15,947 nt of DNA from an uncultured Sphingomonadaceae bacterium (GTDB lineage Bacteria > Pseudomonadota > Alphaproteobacteria > Sphingomonadales > Sphingomonadaceae), in assembly GCA_938016505.1 (NCBI GenBank), contig CALLWN010000048.1, positions 1-15,947 on the forward strand, written 5' to 3'. Below are positions 7,606-14,812 of the stretch, piece after piece (the first letter of the stretch is position 1; each line of letters begins with the position of its first letter). A program made the position numbers and the translations under genes. Below the pieces are notes generated by a model, which saw only the letters and a program-made list of their open reading frames with translations, did not search any database and had not been told where the DNA came from.

Positions 7606-10185
7606 ATGAACCTTGAACTGAGGCATGACGGCACGCCACGCGTCGCGCTCCCCGGGGTCCGTCGGCAGCCGCCCAATGGCTGGTCTGTCGCCGCGCGGCT
7701 TGCAAGGCGCGAGGTCCGTGGCGGCCTCGGCAGCCTGCGCCTCCTTCTCCTTTGCCTGTTCCTCGGAGTGGTGGCGCTTGCCGGGGTCGGTTCGCTGGCG
7801 GCATCGATCCTGGCCGGGCTTGCGCGCGAGGGCCAGGTCATCCTCGGCGCCGATCTCGAAGTCCGCCTGACCCAGAGGCTGCCGACCGGGGCCGAACGGG
7901 CCCGGCTCGCGACCTTGGGGGAGGTGTCCGACAGCGTGCGGATGCGCGCCATGCTGCGCGGGCTTTCCGGAAAGGCGGAAGGGCGTCAACTGCTCGCCGA
8001 GCTGAAGGCGGTCGATGGGAAATGGCCGCTTTATGGCGAGGCGCGGCTGCGTGGCGGCGGCAGCAATGCCGAGGTCCGCGCAGCGCTCGCACAAGGTGCC
8101 ATCATCGGCGAGGGGCTGGCCGACCAGCTCGGGCTTGCCGTCGGCGACAGGGTGGCGCTTGGCGAGAGCCGGTTTGCCGTGACCGGCATCCTCGAGAAGG
8201 AGCCGGACAAGGCCGCCGAGGGGTTCGCCTTTGGCCCAACCGTTCTCATCGCGCTCGACAGGGTGGACGCGACCGGGCTGGTCCAGCCTGGCAGCCTCTA
8301 CCGCTCGCATGCCCGGCTCAAGCTTCCCGCCGGCACCGATCCGGCGGCCGTCCGGCGCACGCTCGAAACGGAATTCCCCGATGCCGGTTGGCGGATCGCC
8401 GACCGTCGCGACGGTGCGCCCGGGGTCCGCCGGTTCGTCGAGCGGCTGGCCCAGTTCCTCTCGCTGGTCAGCTTGACCGCGCTCGCCGTCGCTGGCATCG
8501 GTGTGGCGGATGGCGTGCGAAGCTATCTCGATCGCAAGGCCAACAGCATCGCCAGCCTGAAAACGCTTGGCGCGTCGTCCGGCCTCATTGTCCGCACCTA
8601 TCTCATCCTCATTCTCGCTCTGGGGGCAATCGCCGCGCTGGTTGGTGCGGCGGTCGGTGCCTTGGTGCCGTGGGTGGTCGTTGCGCTCGCCGGCGATGCC
8701 ATGCCGGTTGCACCGGCGCTTGGCCTCTATCCCGGCCCCTTGCTTGCGGCGGTCACTTTCGGGCTGCTGGTCGCACTTGCCTTTGCCTTGCCTCCGCTGG
8801 CGCGTGCCGGTGCGCTCCCGGCGCAGCGCATCTTTCGCGGCTTGGCCGAACCCTGGCCATGGCCGGGCCGCAGGGCGCTTGCGGTTTCCGGCTCCGCCGG
8901 CCTGCTGGTGGCGGCGCTTGCCATCTGGCAGGCGCCCGAGCCGCTGTTCGCGCTTGCGTTTCTTGGTGCTGCGGCCGGCATCTTCCTTCTGCTTTGGGGG
9001 CTCGGTCGCGGCGTCCGCTGGCTGGCCGCGTCGCTGCCGCGGCCGCGTCGTGCCCTGCTCCGGCTGGCGCTCGACAACCTCCACCGGCCCGGCGCCATGA
9101 CCGGCCAGGTCATGGTCGCACTCGGCCTCGGCCTCAGCCTGTTCGCGACACTTGCCGTCGTCGAGACCAGCTTCAGCGCCGAACTCCGCCGGACGATCCC
9201 GGCGCGGGCTCCTGCCTTCTTCGTGCTGGATCTCCCGAAAGCCGATGCCGACCGGTTTCGCGTGCTTCTGCCGGCGGGCAGCGAAGTGACCATGGTGCCC
9301 AGTCTGCGCGGTCCGATCACGTCGCTGCGCGGCATCCCGGTTACCGAGCTCCGGTCGCCGCCAGAGGGCGCGTGGGTGCTCCGCGGCGACCGCGGCCTGA
9401 CCTTTGCCGCCAGCCTCCCTGCCGGCAGCAGGCTGGTCGCTGGCAAATGGTGGCCACCGGACCATAGCGGCCCGCCGCTCGTCTCGATGGATGCCGAGCA
9501 GGCCGGGCTCCTCGGGCTCAAGGTGGGTGACAGCATCGGTGTTTCGGTGCTCGGGGTCGAGCTCGTCGCAACCATCGCTTCGCTCCGTGAGATCCAGTGG
9601 GATTCGCTTGGGTTCAACTTCGTGCTCGTGTTCGATCCGGCGACCCTCGCTGATGCGCCCTTCAGCTGGATGGCGACTGTCACGCCGCCGCCGGCCGCCG
9701 AGCCCCGGTTCACGGCACTGGTCACCGAGGCGTTTCCAACTGCGTCGGTCGTGCGGGTGAAGGATGTGGTCGGCCAGGTGAGCGCACTGCTCGGTCAGGT
9801 CGGGATCGCGGTGCGTGCGGCGGCCAGCGTCGCGATTCTCGCCGGCCTTGCCGTCCTGGTCGGGGCGATCGCGGCCCAGGCCCGGGCAAGGATCTACGAT
9901 GGCGTCATCCTGAAGACGCTCGGCGCAACCCGGCGCCAGCTGCTCGCGTCGGCTGCAGTCGAATATGCGGTGCTCGGGCTGCTCGTCTCAGGCATTGCCC
10001 TTGCGCTGGGCGCGGGCCTCGCGTGGCTCGTCCTGACCCAGGTGCTCAAGCTCGCCTTCCAGCCTGACTGGGGCGTGGTGGCAGCAACCGTTCTTCTCGG
10101 TGCGCTCGCCACGGTGGTCCTTGGCCTTTCCGGCGCAGCACGCGCGCTTCGCGCGCCGGTTGCGGCCACGCTGCGCGACCTCTGA
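7606..10185 (+). CDS. FtsX-family ABC permease, YbbP-like
   Basis: The large inner-membrane permease partner of the preceding ATPase. The 859-residue product shows about ten membrane segments. One lies near the N-terminus (LLLLCLFLGVVALAGVGSLA). Two pairs of three and two follow in the first FtsX-like half, including FLSLVSLTALAVAGIGVADG and the coupling-like block SIASLKTLGASSGLI. A central segment has VMVALGLGLSLFATLAVV. A C-terminal FtsX domain has SVAILAGLAVLVGAIAAQARARIYDGVILKTLGATRRQLL (in parts), EYAVLGLLVSGIALALG and VVAATVLLGALATVVLG. Large periplasmic loops lie between. The two similar SLKTLGA / ILKTLGA motifs mark the duplicated permease halves. The ATG at 7606 has only a weak purine-rich upstream stretch. 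The exported substrate is unknown; in this family YbbA-YbbP is often linked to TesA. Confidence 0.93.
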   Translation: MNLELRHDGTPRVALPGVRRQPPNGWSVAARLARREVRGGLGSLRLLLLCLFLGVVALAGVGSLAASILAGLAREGQVILGADLEVRLTQRLPTGAERARLATLGEVSDSVRMRAMLRGLSGKAEGRQLLAELKAVDGKWPLYGEARLRGGGSNAEVRAALAQGAIIGEGLADQLGLAVGDRVALGESRFAVTGILEKEPDKAAEGFAFGPTVLIALDRVDATGLVQPGSLYRSHARLKLPAGTDPAAVRRTLETEFPDAGWRIADRRDGAPGVRRFVERLAQFLSLVSLTALAVAGIGVADGVRSYLDRKANSIASLKTLGASSGLIVRTYLILILALGAIAALVGAAVGALVPWVVVALAGDAMPVAPALGLYPGPLLAAVTFGLLVALAFALPPLARAGALPAQRIFRGLAEPWPWPGRRALAVSGSAGLLVAALAIWQAPEPLFALAFLGAAAGIFLLLWGLGRGVRWLAASLPRPRRALLRLALDNLHRPGAMTGQVMVALGLGLSLFATLAVVETSFSAELRRTIPARAPAFFVLDLPKADADRFRVLLPAGSEVTMVPSLRGPITSLRGIPVTELRSPPEGAWVLRGDRGLTFAASLPAGSRLVAGKWWPPDHSGPPLVSMDAEQAGLLGLKVGDSIGVSVLGVELVATIASLREIQWDSLGFNFVLVFDPATLADAPFSWMATVTPPPAAEPRFTALVTEAFPTASVVRVKDVVGQVSALLGQVGIAVRAAASVAILAGLAVLVGAIAAQARARIYDGVILKTLGATRRQLLASAAVEYAVLGLLVSGIALALGAGLAWLVLTQVLKLAFQPDWGVVAATVLLGALATVVLGLSGAARALRAPVAATLRDL

Positions 10186-10196
10186 CCCCCCAGCAC

Positions 10197-10211
10197 GCGA
10201 AGCCGCTTCGC
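10197..10211 (+). other. Short perfect hairpin after the permease gene
   Basis: GCGAAG (10197-10202) and CTTCGC (10206-10211) form a 6-bp stem with a three-base loop, twelve bases after the permease stop. No T tract follows on the plus strand, so it is not a typical intrinsic terminator. It could stabilise the mRNA end or assist Rho-dependent termination. Confidence 0.3.
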
Positions 10212-10268
10212 CGCGACGAAAAACCGTGGACGCGACCAAAAAACCGGTCCGGCGAGGTCCGCTTTGCC

Positions 10269-10297
10269 TTGAAACCGGCGGGCCGGTGGGCGATATT
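10269..10297 (+). promoter_or_regulatory. Sigma-70-type promoter for the Bax-inhibitor family gene
   Basis: TTGAAA (10269-10274) matches five of six -35 consensus bases. GATATT (10292-10297) matches four of six -10 bases. The spacer is exactly 17 bases. It lies about 40 bases before the start codon in an otherwise GC-rich gap of roughly 150 bases. Confidence 0.6.
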
Positions 10298-10338
10298 GTC
10301 AACGAAGCCGGGTCTGTCCGGCGCAAGGGAGAGTGATG

Positions 10339-11088
10339 ATGGTCAATCGCGTGGATCCCCGTCTTGCGGGTCCTGTCCTTGGTGGCAGCCGGGGCGGCGC
10401 TGTTGCGGCCGACTTTGACGCCGGCCTGCGCGCCCACATGCTGTCGGTCTACAATTATATGATCTCCGGCGTGCTCCTGACCGGAATGGTCGCGCTGGCG
10501 ATGGCCTATACAGGGGCGGTTTCGGCACTGTTCCACCCGCTGACCGGTGCGCCCTCGATCCTCGGCTGGGCCGTGATGCTGGCGCCGCTTGCCTTCGTGT
10601 TCCTGCTCGGGTTCCGGATCCAGTCGATGTCGGAAGGCAAGGCGCAGACCCTGTTCTGGGCCTTCTCGGCGGTGATGGGCCTTTCCATGTCGACGATCTT
10701 TCTGCGCTACACTGGCACGTCGATCGCGACGACCTTCTTCGCGACCGCTGCCGCCTTCGCCGGGCTCAGCCTCTATGGCTACACGACGAAGCGCGATCTT
10801 TCCGGTCTTGGCACCTTCCTCATCATGGGGGTGGTCGGCCTCCTGGTGGCGATGCTGCTCAACCTGTTCCTCGGGTCGCCTGCGCTCGCGTTCGTGATCT
10901 CGGCCGTCGGGGTGCTCATCTTCGCCGGCCTGACCGCCTACGACACGCAGAAGATCAAGGAGATGTACGCCTATGTCGCCGGCACCGAGATGGCGGGCAA
11001 GTCGGCGATCATGGGCGCGCTGTCGCTCTACCTCGACTTCATCAACATGTTCAGCTTCCTGCTGAACTTCCTTGGCCAGCGCGAGTAG
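10339..11088 (+). CDS. Bax inhibitor-1 / YccA (TMBIM) family inner membrane protein
   Basis: A multi-pass membrane protein of the TMBIM family, whose members are proton-sensitive calcium leak channels or modulate membrane proteases; the role here is not known. About seven membrane helices are visible: YMISGVLLTGMVALAMAY, ILGWAVMLAPLAFVFLLG, LFWAFSAVMGLSMSTIFL, TTFFATAAAFAGLSLYGY, LIMGVVGLLVAMLLNLFL, FVISAVGVLIFAGLTAY and SLYLDFINMFSFLLNFLG. The conserved C-terminal AYDTQKIKEMY and LYLDFINMFSFLL are typical of alphaproteobacterial members. Three consecutive start codons (GTG 10333, ATG 10336, ATG 10339) are possible. The last is best spaced, seven bases from GGGAG. It forms its own unit, bounded by the promoter above and a strong terminator below. 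Confidence 0.93.
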   Translation: MVNRVDPRLAGPVLGGSRGGAVAADFDAGLRAHMLSVYNYMISGVLLTGMVALAMAYTGAVSALFHPLTGAPSILGWAVMLAPLAFVFLLGFRIQSMSEGKAQTLFWAFSAVMGLSMSTIFLRYTGTSIATTFFATAAAFAGLSLYGYTTKRDLSGLGTFLIMGVVGLLVAMLLNLFLGSPALAFVISAVGVLIFAGLTAYDTQKIKEMYAYVAGTEMAGKSAIMGALSLYLDFINMFSFLLNFLGQRE

Positions 11089-11109
11089 GACGGCTTCCTG
11101 CCTCTGAAG

Positions 11110-11145
11110 GGGCCCGCCGGGTGAACCCGGCGGGCCCTTTCCTTT
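11110..11145 (+). terminator. Strong intrinsic terminator after the Bax-inhibitor gene
   Basis: GGGCCCGCCGGG pairs perfectly with CCCGGCGGGCCC (12 bp) around a TGAA tetraloop. TTTCCTTT follows (11138-11145). It separates this gene from the gpx-cmk group. Confidence 0.88.
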
Positions 11146-11191
11146 GGGGGCCGATTGCGGCAAGAACCGGAAGGAGAGCAGGGGGGGCGGG

Positions 11192-11197
11192 AGGAGA
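11192..11197 (+). promoter_or_regulatory. Ribosome-binding site fixing the TTG start of gpx
   Basis: AGGAGA at 11192-11197 lies seven bases before TTG 11205. The only other in-frame start upstream, GTG 11121, lies inside the terminator hairpin of the previous gene. This site therefore decides for TTG. Confidence 0.65.
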
Positions 11198-11204
11198 AGC
11201 CAGC

Positions 11205-11684
11205 TTGGGTGACATCTATCATCATCGGGCGCGCACCTTGGCGGGCGAGGAGGTCAGTCTCGATGCATATCGCGGGAAGGTGCTGCTGATCGTCAACACG
11301 GCGTCGCGCTGCGGCTTCACGCCCCAGTTCTCGGGCCTTGAGGCGCTCCACCGGCAGTTCGGCGACCGCGGGTTCGAGGTGCTGGGCTTTCCGTGCAACC
11401 AGTTTGCCAACCAGGAGCCGCTCGACGAGGCTGGCATCGCCACCTTCTGCCAGACCAGCTATCCCGTCACATTCCCGATGTTCGCCAAGATCGAAGTGAA
11501 CGGCCCAGGAACCCACCCGCTGTGGGCCCAGCTGAAGGAGGATGCTCCGGGGCTTCTGGGCTCGCGGGCGATCAAGTGGAACTTCACCAAGTTCCTCGTG
11601 AACCGGCAAGGCGAGGCGGTCGAACGTTTTGCGCCGACGGTCAAGCCGGAGGAGATTGCGCCCAAGATCGCAAGGCTCCTCTAG
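11205..11684 (+). CDS. Glutathione peroxidase family protein (probably thioredoxin-dependent)
   Basis: Reduces hydrogen peroxide and organic or lipid hydroperoxides. The 159-residue protein starts (L/M)GDIYHH and has the family motifs NTASRCGFTPQ with peroxidatic C36, LGFPCNQFANQEP with C64 and Q66, and KWNFTKFLVNRQG with W125. This completes the Cys-Gln-Trp catalytic set. C82 (ATFCQTSYPVTFPMF) sits where the resolving cysteine of two-cysteine, thioredoxin-using members sits. The C36/C64/C82 spacing is like yeast Gpx3. The peroxidatic residue is Cys, not Sec. The start is TTG at 11205, supported by AGGAGA. The next gene, cmk, starts three bases after the stop, so gpx is in the position often held by aroA upstream of cmk. 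BtuE-like is an alternative name. Confidence 0.92.
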   Translation: MGDIYHHRARTLAGEEVSLDAYRGKVLLIVNTASRCGFTPQFSGLEALHRQFGDRGFEVLGFPCNQFANQEPLDEAGIATFCQTSYPVTFPMFAKIEVNGPGTHPLWAQLKEDAPGLLGSRAIKWNFTKFLVNRQGEAVERFAPTVKPEEIAPKIARLL

Positions 11685-11687
11685 CCC

Positions 11688-12326
11688 GTGGCGGTCGTCA
11701 TCGCCGTCGACGGCCCGGCGGCATCGGGCAAGGGGACGATCGCGCGCGCGCTCGCCCGGCATTTCGGCCTGCCGCACCTCGATACCGGCGCGCTCTACCG
11801 GGCAGTCGCACTGGCAGCCGCGCGTGAGCGGATTGCACCGGACGATGAAGACGCGCTCGGCAGGCTCGCCGCAAGGCTCGATCTCACGCTTCTCGAAGAT
11901 CCCATGCTCCGGTCGGCGGCAACCGCCGAGGCGGCCTCGCGCATCTCGGCGCATCCCGCGGTTCGCACCGCTCTCCTCGCCTTCCAGCGAAGCTTTGCAA
12001 CGCAACCCGGGGGCGCCGTGCTCGACGGCCGCGACATCGGCACGGTCATCGCGCCAGAGGCCGATGCCAAGCTGTTCGTGACAGCAGCGCCGGCCGTGCG
12101 TGCGCGGCGGCGCTGGCTCGAACTGGGCGCTCCGGGCGGAGAAGAAGGTCTCGCGACCGTCGAGGCAGAGATCGCCGCTCGCGACGCCCGGGACCGTGAC
12201 CGTGACGCAGCACCGCTCAGGATCGCGGATGACGCCATCTTGCTCGACACGACGGACCTTGATAAAGACGCGGCTGTCCGGCGGGCAATCGATCATGTGG
12301 TCGACCGTCTGGGCCCGGCTTCCTGA
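11688..12326 (+). CDS. cmk: Cytidylate kinase
   Basis: Phosphorylates CMP and dCMP to the diphosphates using ATP, in cytosolic pyrimidine nucleotide supply. The 212-residue product begins [17 protein letters not shown] with the P-loop at residues 9-17. It continues with [14 protein letters not shown] (nucleotide-binding DTGxxYR), [21 protein letters not shown] (113 onward), RRRW and [13 protein letters not shown] (lid-side arginines). It ends with [11 protein letters not shown]. The start is GTG, three bases after the gpx stop, so it probably lies on the same transcript. It is followed by rpsA after a 153-base leader, the conserved cmk-rpsA order. Confidence 0.96.
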   Translation: MAVVIAVDGPAASGKGTIARALARHFGLPHLDTGALYRAVALAAARERIAPDDEDALGRLAARLDLTLLEDPMLRSAATAEAASRISAHPAVRTALLAFQRSFATQPGGAVLDGRDIGTVIAPEADAKLFVTAAPAVRARRRWLELGAPGGEEGLATVEAEIAARDARDRDRDAAPLRIADDAILLDTTDLDKDAAVRRAIDHVVDRLGPAS

Positions 12327-12336
12327 CGCCGCGCTG

Positions 12337-12365
12337 GCAGGGGTCTCCCCGCCTGCGCCTTTTTT
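12337..12365 (+). terminator. Probable intrinsic terminator between cmk and rpsA
   Basis: GCAGG (12337-12341) pairs with CCTGC (12352-12356), with further inner G:C pairs around TCTC and one bulge. Six T follow at 12360-12365, the longest T run in the window. It would end gpx-cmk transcripts and imply a separate rpsA promoter or partial read-through. Confidence 0.5.
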
Positions 12366-12414
12366 GTTTGTGTGGATGCGGGTGTCCCACCGGATCGGAG
12401 GCGCGGGCAATGGG

Positions 12415-12430
12415 GTCCGGGCAGCCGGAC
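12415..12430 (+). other. Hairpin in the rpsA leader
   Basis: GTCCGG (12415-12420) and CCGGAC (12425-12430) form a perfect 6-bp stem with loop GCAG, about 50 bases before the rpsA start. rpsA translation is autogenously controlled in enterobacteria through leader structure, so this could take part in a similar control. That is inference only. No clear -35/-10 pair is visible in this leader. Confidence 0.35.
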
Positions 12431-12479
12431 AGACCGCCGGAGCCAACCGGCCGGCAGGAACAGCAACGGAAGGTTATTG

Positions 12480-14165
12480 ATGGCAACCATGGCAATGCCC
12501 AGCCGCGAGGATTTCGCGGCTCTTCTGGAAGAGTCGCTCGGGACCAGCCGGTCATTCGATGGCCGGGTCGTCAAGGGGCGGGTGACCGCGATCGAGAATG
12601 ACCTTGTGGTCATCGATGTCGGGCTGAAGTCTGAAGGGCGGGTCCCCCTGCGCGAGTTCGCAGGCCCGGGGGGCGAGCCGGAAGTTGCCGTGGGTGACGA
12701 GGTGGACGTCTATGTCGACCGGGTCGAGAATGCGCTTGGCGAGGCCATGCTCTCCCGCGAGCGGGCCCGCCGCGAGGCGGCCTGGGACAAGCTCGAGCGA
12801 CAGTTTGAGGCCGGTGAGCGGGTCGAAGGGACCATCTTTGGCCGGGTCAAGGGCGGGTTCACGGTCGACCTTGGCGGCGTGGTCGCCTTCCTTCCCGGGA
12901 GCCAGGTGGACATCCGCCCGGTGCGCGACGTCGGGCCGCTGATGGGCATCCCGCAGCCCTTCCAGCTCCTGAAGATGGACCGCAAGCGCGGCAATATCGT
13001 CGTTTCGCGGCGCGCCATCCTGGAGGAAAGCCGCGCCGAGGCCCGGACCGGCCTCATCCAGTCGCTGCACGAAGGCCAGATCATCGATGGCGTGGTGAAG
13101 AACATCACCGACTATGGCGCCTTCGTCGACCTCGGCGGGATCGACGGTCTCCTCCATGTCACCGACATGAGCTACAAGCGGGTGCAGCACCCGAGCGAGG
13201 TCATCAACATCGGCGACACGGTGAAGGTGCAGATCGTCCGCATCAACCGTGAAACCCAGCGAATCTCGCTCGGCATGAAGCAGCTGGAGAGCGACCCGTG
13301 GGAGGGCGCGGCCGCCAAATATCCGGTCGGCGCCAAGCTCAGGGGGCGGGTCACCAACATCACCGAATATGGCGCGTTCATCGAGCTGGAGCCGGGGATC
13401 GAGGGGCTGGTCCACGTCTCCGAGATGAGCTGGACCAAGAAGAATGTTCACCCCGGCAAGATCGTCTCGACAAGCCAGGAAGTGGACGTGATGGTGCTCG
13501 AGGTCGACGCCGACAAGCGGCGGATCTCGCTCGGCATCAAGCAGGCCAGCCGGAACCCGTGGGAGAAATTCGCGGAGGACCATCCGGTGGGCACCCTCGT
13601 CGAGGGCGAAGTCAAGAATGCGACCGAATTCGGGCTGTTCCTCGGGCTCGACGGCGATGTCGACGGCATGGTCCACATGTCGGACATCGCCTGGGGCCTC
13701 ACCGGGGAAGCCGCGCTTTCGCAGTATCGCAAGGGCGACCGTGTCACTGCGCGGGTCCTCGAAGTGGATGTCGACCGGGAGCGGATTTCGCTCGGCATCA
13801 AGCAGGCCAGCGAGAGCGGGTCGAAGGAGCTTCGCAAGAACGAAGTGGTGACAGTGACTGTCCGCGAGGTGAAGGAGGGCGGCCTCGAGGTCCAGGTCGG
13901 CGAGGATGGGCCGACCGGCTTCATCAAGCGCGCCGACCTGTCGCGCGACCGTGACGAGCAGCGGCCCGAACGCTACCAGGTCGGGCAGAAGGTCGACGTG
14001 ATGGTTGTCGGCTTCGAGCGGGGCAAGCGGCCCACCTTCTCGATCAAGGCGATGCAGATTGCCGAGGAGAAGCAGCAGGTGGCGCAGTATGGTTCGTCCG
14101 ACTCCGGTGCATCGCTCGGCGACATCCTTGGAGCGGCGCTCAACAAGGCCAGGGAGAACAGCTGA
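12480..14165 (+). CDS. rpsA: 30S ribosomal protein bS1
   Basis: Binds mRNA leaders and delivers them to the small ribosomal subunit. The 561-residue length is typical. Six S1 (OB-fold) repeats are visible at about residues 27-95, 112-180, 198-268, 284-355, 371-442 and 450-530. The third to fifth carry the best RNA-binding consensus (GVVKNITDYGAFVDLGGIDGLLHVTDMS; VTNITEYGAFIEL, GLVHVSEMSW; GEVKNATEFGLFLGL, GMVHMSDIAW). The first two are the diverged ribosome-binding repeats. The ATG at 12480 has GGAAGG six bases upstream. An upstream ATG at 12372 adds 36 residues with no S1 likeness and is rejected. It lies between cmk and ihfB. Confidence 0.97.
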   Translation: MATMAMPSREDFAALLEESLGTSRSFDGRVVKGRVTAIENDLVVIDVGLKSEGRVPLREFAGPGGEPEVAVGDEVDVYVDRVENALGEAMLSRERARREAAWDKLERQFEAGERVEGTIFGRVKGGFTVDLGGVVAFLPGSQVDIRPVRDVGPLMGIPQPFQLLKMDRKRGNIVVSRRAILEESRAEARTGLIQSLHEGQIIDGVVKNITDYGAFVDLGGIDGLLHVTDMSYKRVQHPSEVINIGDTVKVQIVRINRETQRISLGMKQLESDPWEGAAAKYPVGAKLRGRVTNITEYGAFIELEPGIEGLVHVSEMSWTKKNVHPGKIVSTSQEVDVMVLEVDADKRRISLGIKQASRNPWEKFAEDHPVGTLVEGEVKNATEFGLFLGLDGDVDGMVHMSDIAWGLTGEAALSQYRKGDRVTARVLEVDVDRERISLGIKQASESGSKELRKNEVVTVTVREVKEGGLEVQVGEDGPTGFIKRADLSRDRDEQRPERYQVGQKVDVMVVGFERGKRPTFSIKAMQIAEEKQQVAQYGSSDSGASLGDILGAALNKARENS

Positions 14166-14222
14166 CCTCGGGTGTCGGCCTACAGCTATTGGCAGCCGCG
14201 CAAACAGGCCTGGCGAACCGCG

Positions 14223-14240
14223 CACGGTCGCTTGACCGTG
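14223..14240 (+). repeat. Perfect inverted repeat overlapping the probable ihfB promoter
   Basis: CACGGTC (14223-14229) and GACCGTG (14234-14240) are perfect inverted repeats around GCTT. The repeat overlaps the TTGACC -35 candidate, so it could be an operator. As RNA it would form a hairpin, but no T tract follows. Confidence 0.5.
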
Positions 14241-14261
14241 GCGCGTGAGCCGGGCCATAGT
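14232..14261 (+). promoter_or_regulatory. Candidate ihfB promoter
   Basis: TTGACC (14232-14237, five of six -35 bases), an 18-base spacer, and CATAGT (14256-14261, four of six -10 bases) lie about 55 bases before the ihfB start, in the 150-base gap after rpsA. The spacing and position suit a promoter for ihfB independent of rpsA. Confidence 0.5.
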
Positions 14262-14315
14262 GGCGCGTGCCCAAAGGGAGCGAGGGAAATCCCGTGGGCA
14301 GGGGAGCACCGCGCG

Positions 14316-14600
14316 ATGATCCGGTCCGAGCTTGTCCAGAAGATCGCGGATGCCAATCCCCATCTCACCCTGAAGGACGCCGAACGGATCGTGGCCACCA
14401 TTCTCGATTCGATCGTGGAGACCCTCGCGGCCGGTGGACGGGTGGAGTTGCGCGGCTTCGGAGCATTTTCGACACGCGTCCGCGATCCCCGGGTCGGGCG
14501 CAACCCGCGCACCGGCGTTGCGGTTGCAGTGGATGCCAAGCGCGTGCCGCACTTCAAGGTCGGAAAGGAACTGCGCGAGCGGCTGAACCCCAAGGGCTGA
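14316..14600 (+). CDS. ihfB: Integration host factor beta subunit
   Basis: With IhfA it forms the DNA-bending heterodimer that acts in nucleoid structure, recombination and transcription. The 94-residue product starts [17 protein letters not shown], has the dimer-core helix block [18 protein letters not shown], the conserved [13 protein letters not shown], and the DNA-intercalating arm GRNPRTG with Pro64. It ends [18 protein letters not shown]. The start is set by GGGGAG at 14301-14306; the open frame extends upstream without family likeness. IHF beta is preferred over HU because of the DNA-binding arm context and the conserved place after rpsA. Confidence 0.95.
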   Translation: MIRSELVQKIADANPHLTLKDAERIVATILDSIVETLAAGGRVELRGFGAFSTRVRDPRVGRNPRTGVAVAVDAKRVPHFKVGKELRERLNPKG

Positions 14601-14602
14601 GC

Positions 14603-14630
14603 AGCCACCCGGGGAGGGTCACCCGGGGCT
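14603..14630 (+). terminator. Weak hairpin after ihfB
   Basis: AGC plus CCCGGG (14603-14613, with a two-base bulge) pairs with CCCGGG plus GCT (14622-14630) around GAGGGTCA. It begins three bases after the ihfB stop. No T tract follows, so termination is possible but not assured. Confidence 0.35.
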
Positions 14631-14633
14631 CTG

Positions 14634-14661
14634 TTGACGGCCGTTCCTGCAGGGCCAATGG
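14634..14661 (+). promoter_or_regulatory. Weak candidate promoter for tRNA-Leu
   Basis: TTGACG (14634-14639) is a good -35. A 16-base spacer leads to CAATGG (14656-14661), a poor -10. It ends ten bases before the mature tRNA. Confidence 0.3.
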
Positions 14662-14671
14662 GGTGGCCGGT

Positions 14672-14761
14672 GCGGACGTGGCGGAACTGGCAGACGCAGC
14701 GGACTTAAAATCCGCTTGCCCGGAGAGGGCAGTGCGGGTTCGATCCCCGCCGTCCGCACCA
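14672..14761 (+). tRNA. tRNA-Leu (anticodon UAA), CCA encoded
   Basis: The acceptor stem GCGGACG pairs with CGTCCGC (14751-14757), followed by discriminator A and an encoded CCA at 14759-14761. The anticodon stem GCGGA/TCCGC holds the loop CTTAAAA with anticodon TAA at 14706-14708, which reads UUA/UUG leucine codons. The long variable arm (TGCCC, GGAGA loop, GGGCA) makes it a class II tRNA. The T arm is GCGGG-TTCGATC-CCCGC. Such a gene is little used for codons in GC-rich genes but is required to read UUA. The TerC-family gene begins about 50 bases downstream on the same strand. Confidence 0.97.
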
Positions 14762-14812
14762 TGGAGGACCCGGCTTTCGCTCGCCGCGGCCATGGTCTAG
14801 CGGGTGTCCATC

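Noticed and set aside
7465..9465. Long minus-strand open frame across the ABC ATPase and permease
   Set aside because: Antisense to two well-supported genes. Its product is rich in Arg, Gln, Glu and Gly without domain-like pattern.
11121..11204. GTG at 11121 as the gpx start
   Set aside because: It lies inside the terminator stem of the previous gene and adds residues with no family similarity. TTG 11205 has a good ribosome-binding site.
12372..12479. ATG at 12372 as the rpsA start
   Set aside because: The extra 36 residues have no S1 likeness and lie in the leader. ATG 12480 has GGAAGG at good spacing.
12552..14552. Long minus-strand open frame across rpsA and ihfB
   Set aside because: Antisense to rpsA. 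The repeated Asp/His/Leu-rich pattern simply mirrors the S1 repeats.
14601..14671. Manganese riboswitch upstream of the TerC-family gene
   Set aside because: The 70-base stretch holds a CCCGGG hairpin and a -35-like site but no recognisable yybP-ykoY core, and the tRNA separates it from the gene.
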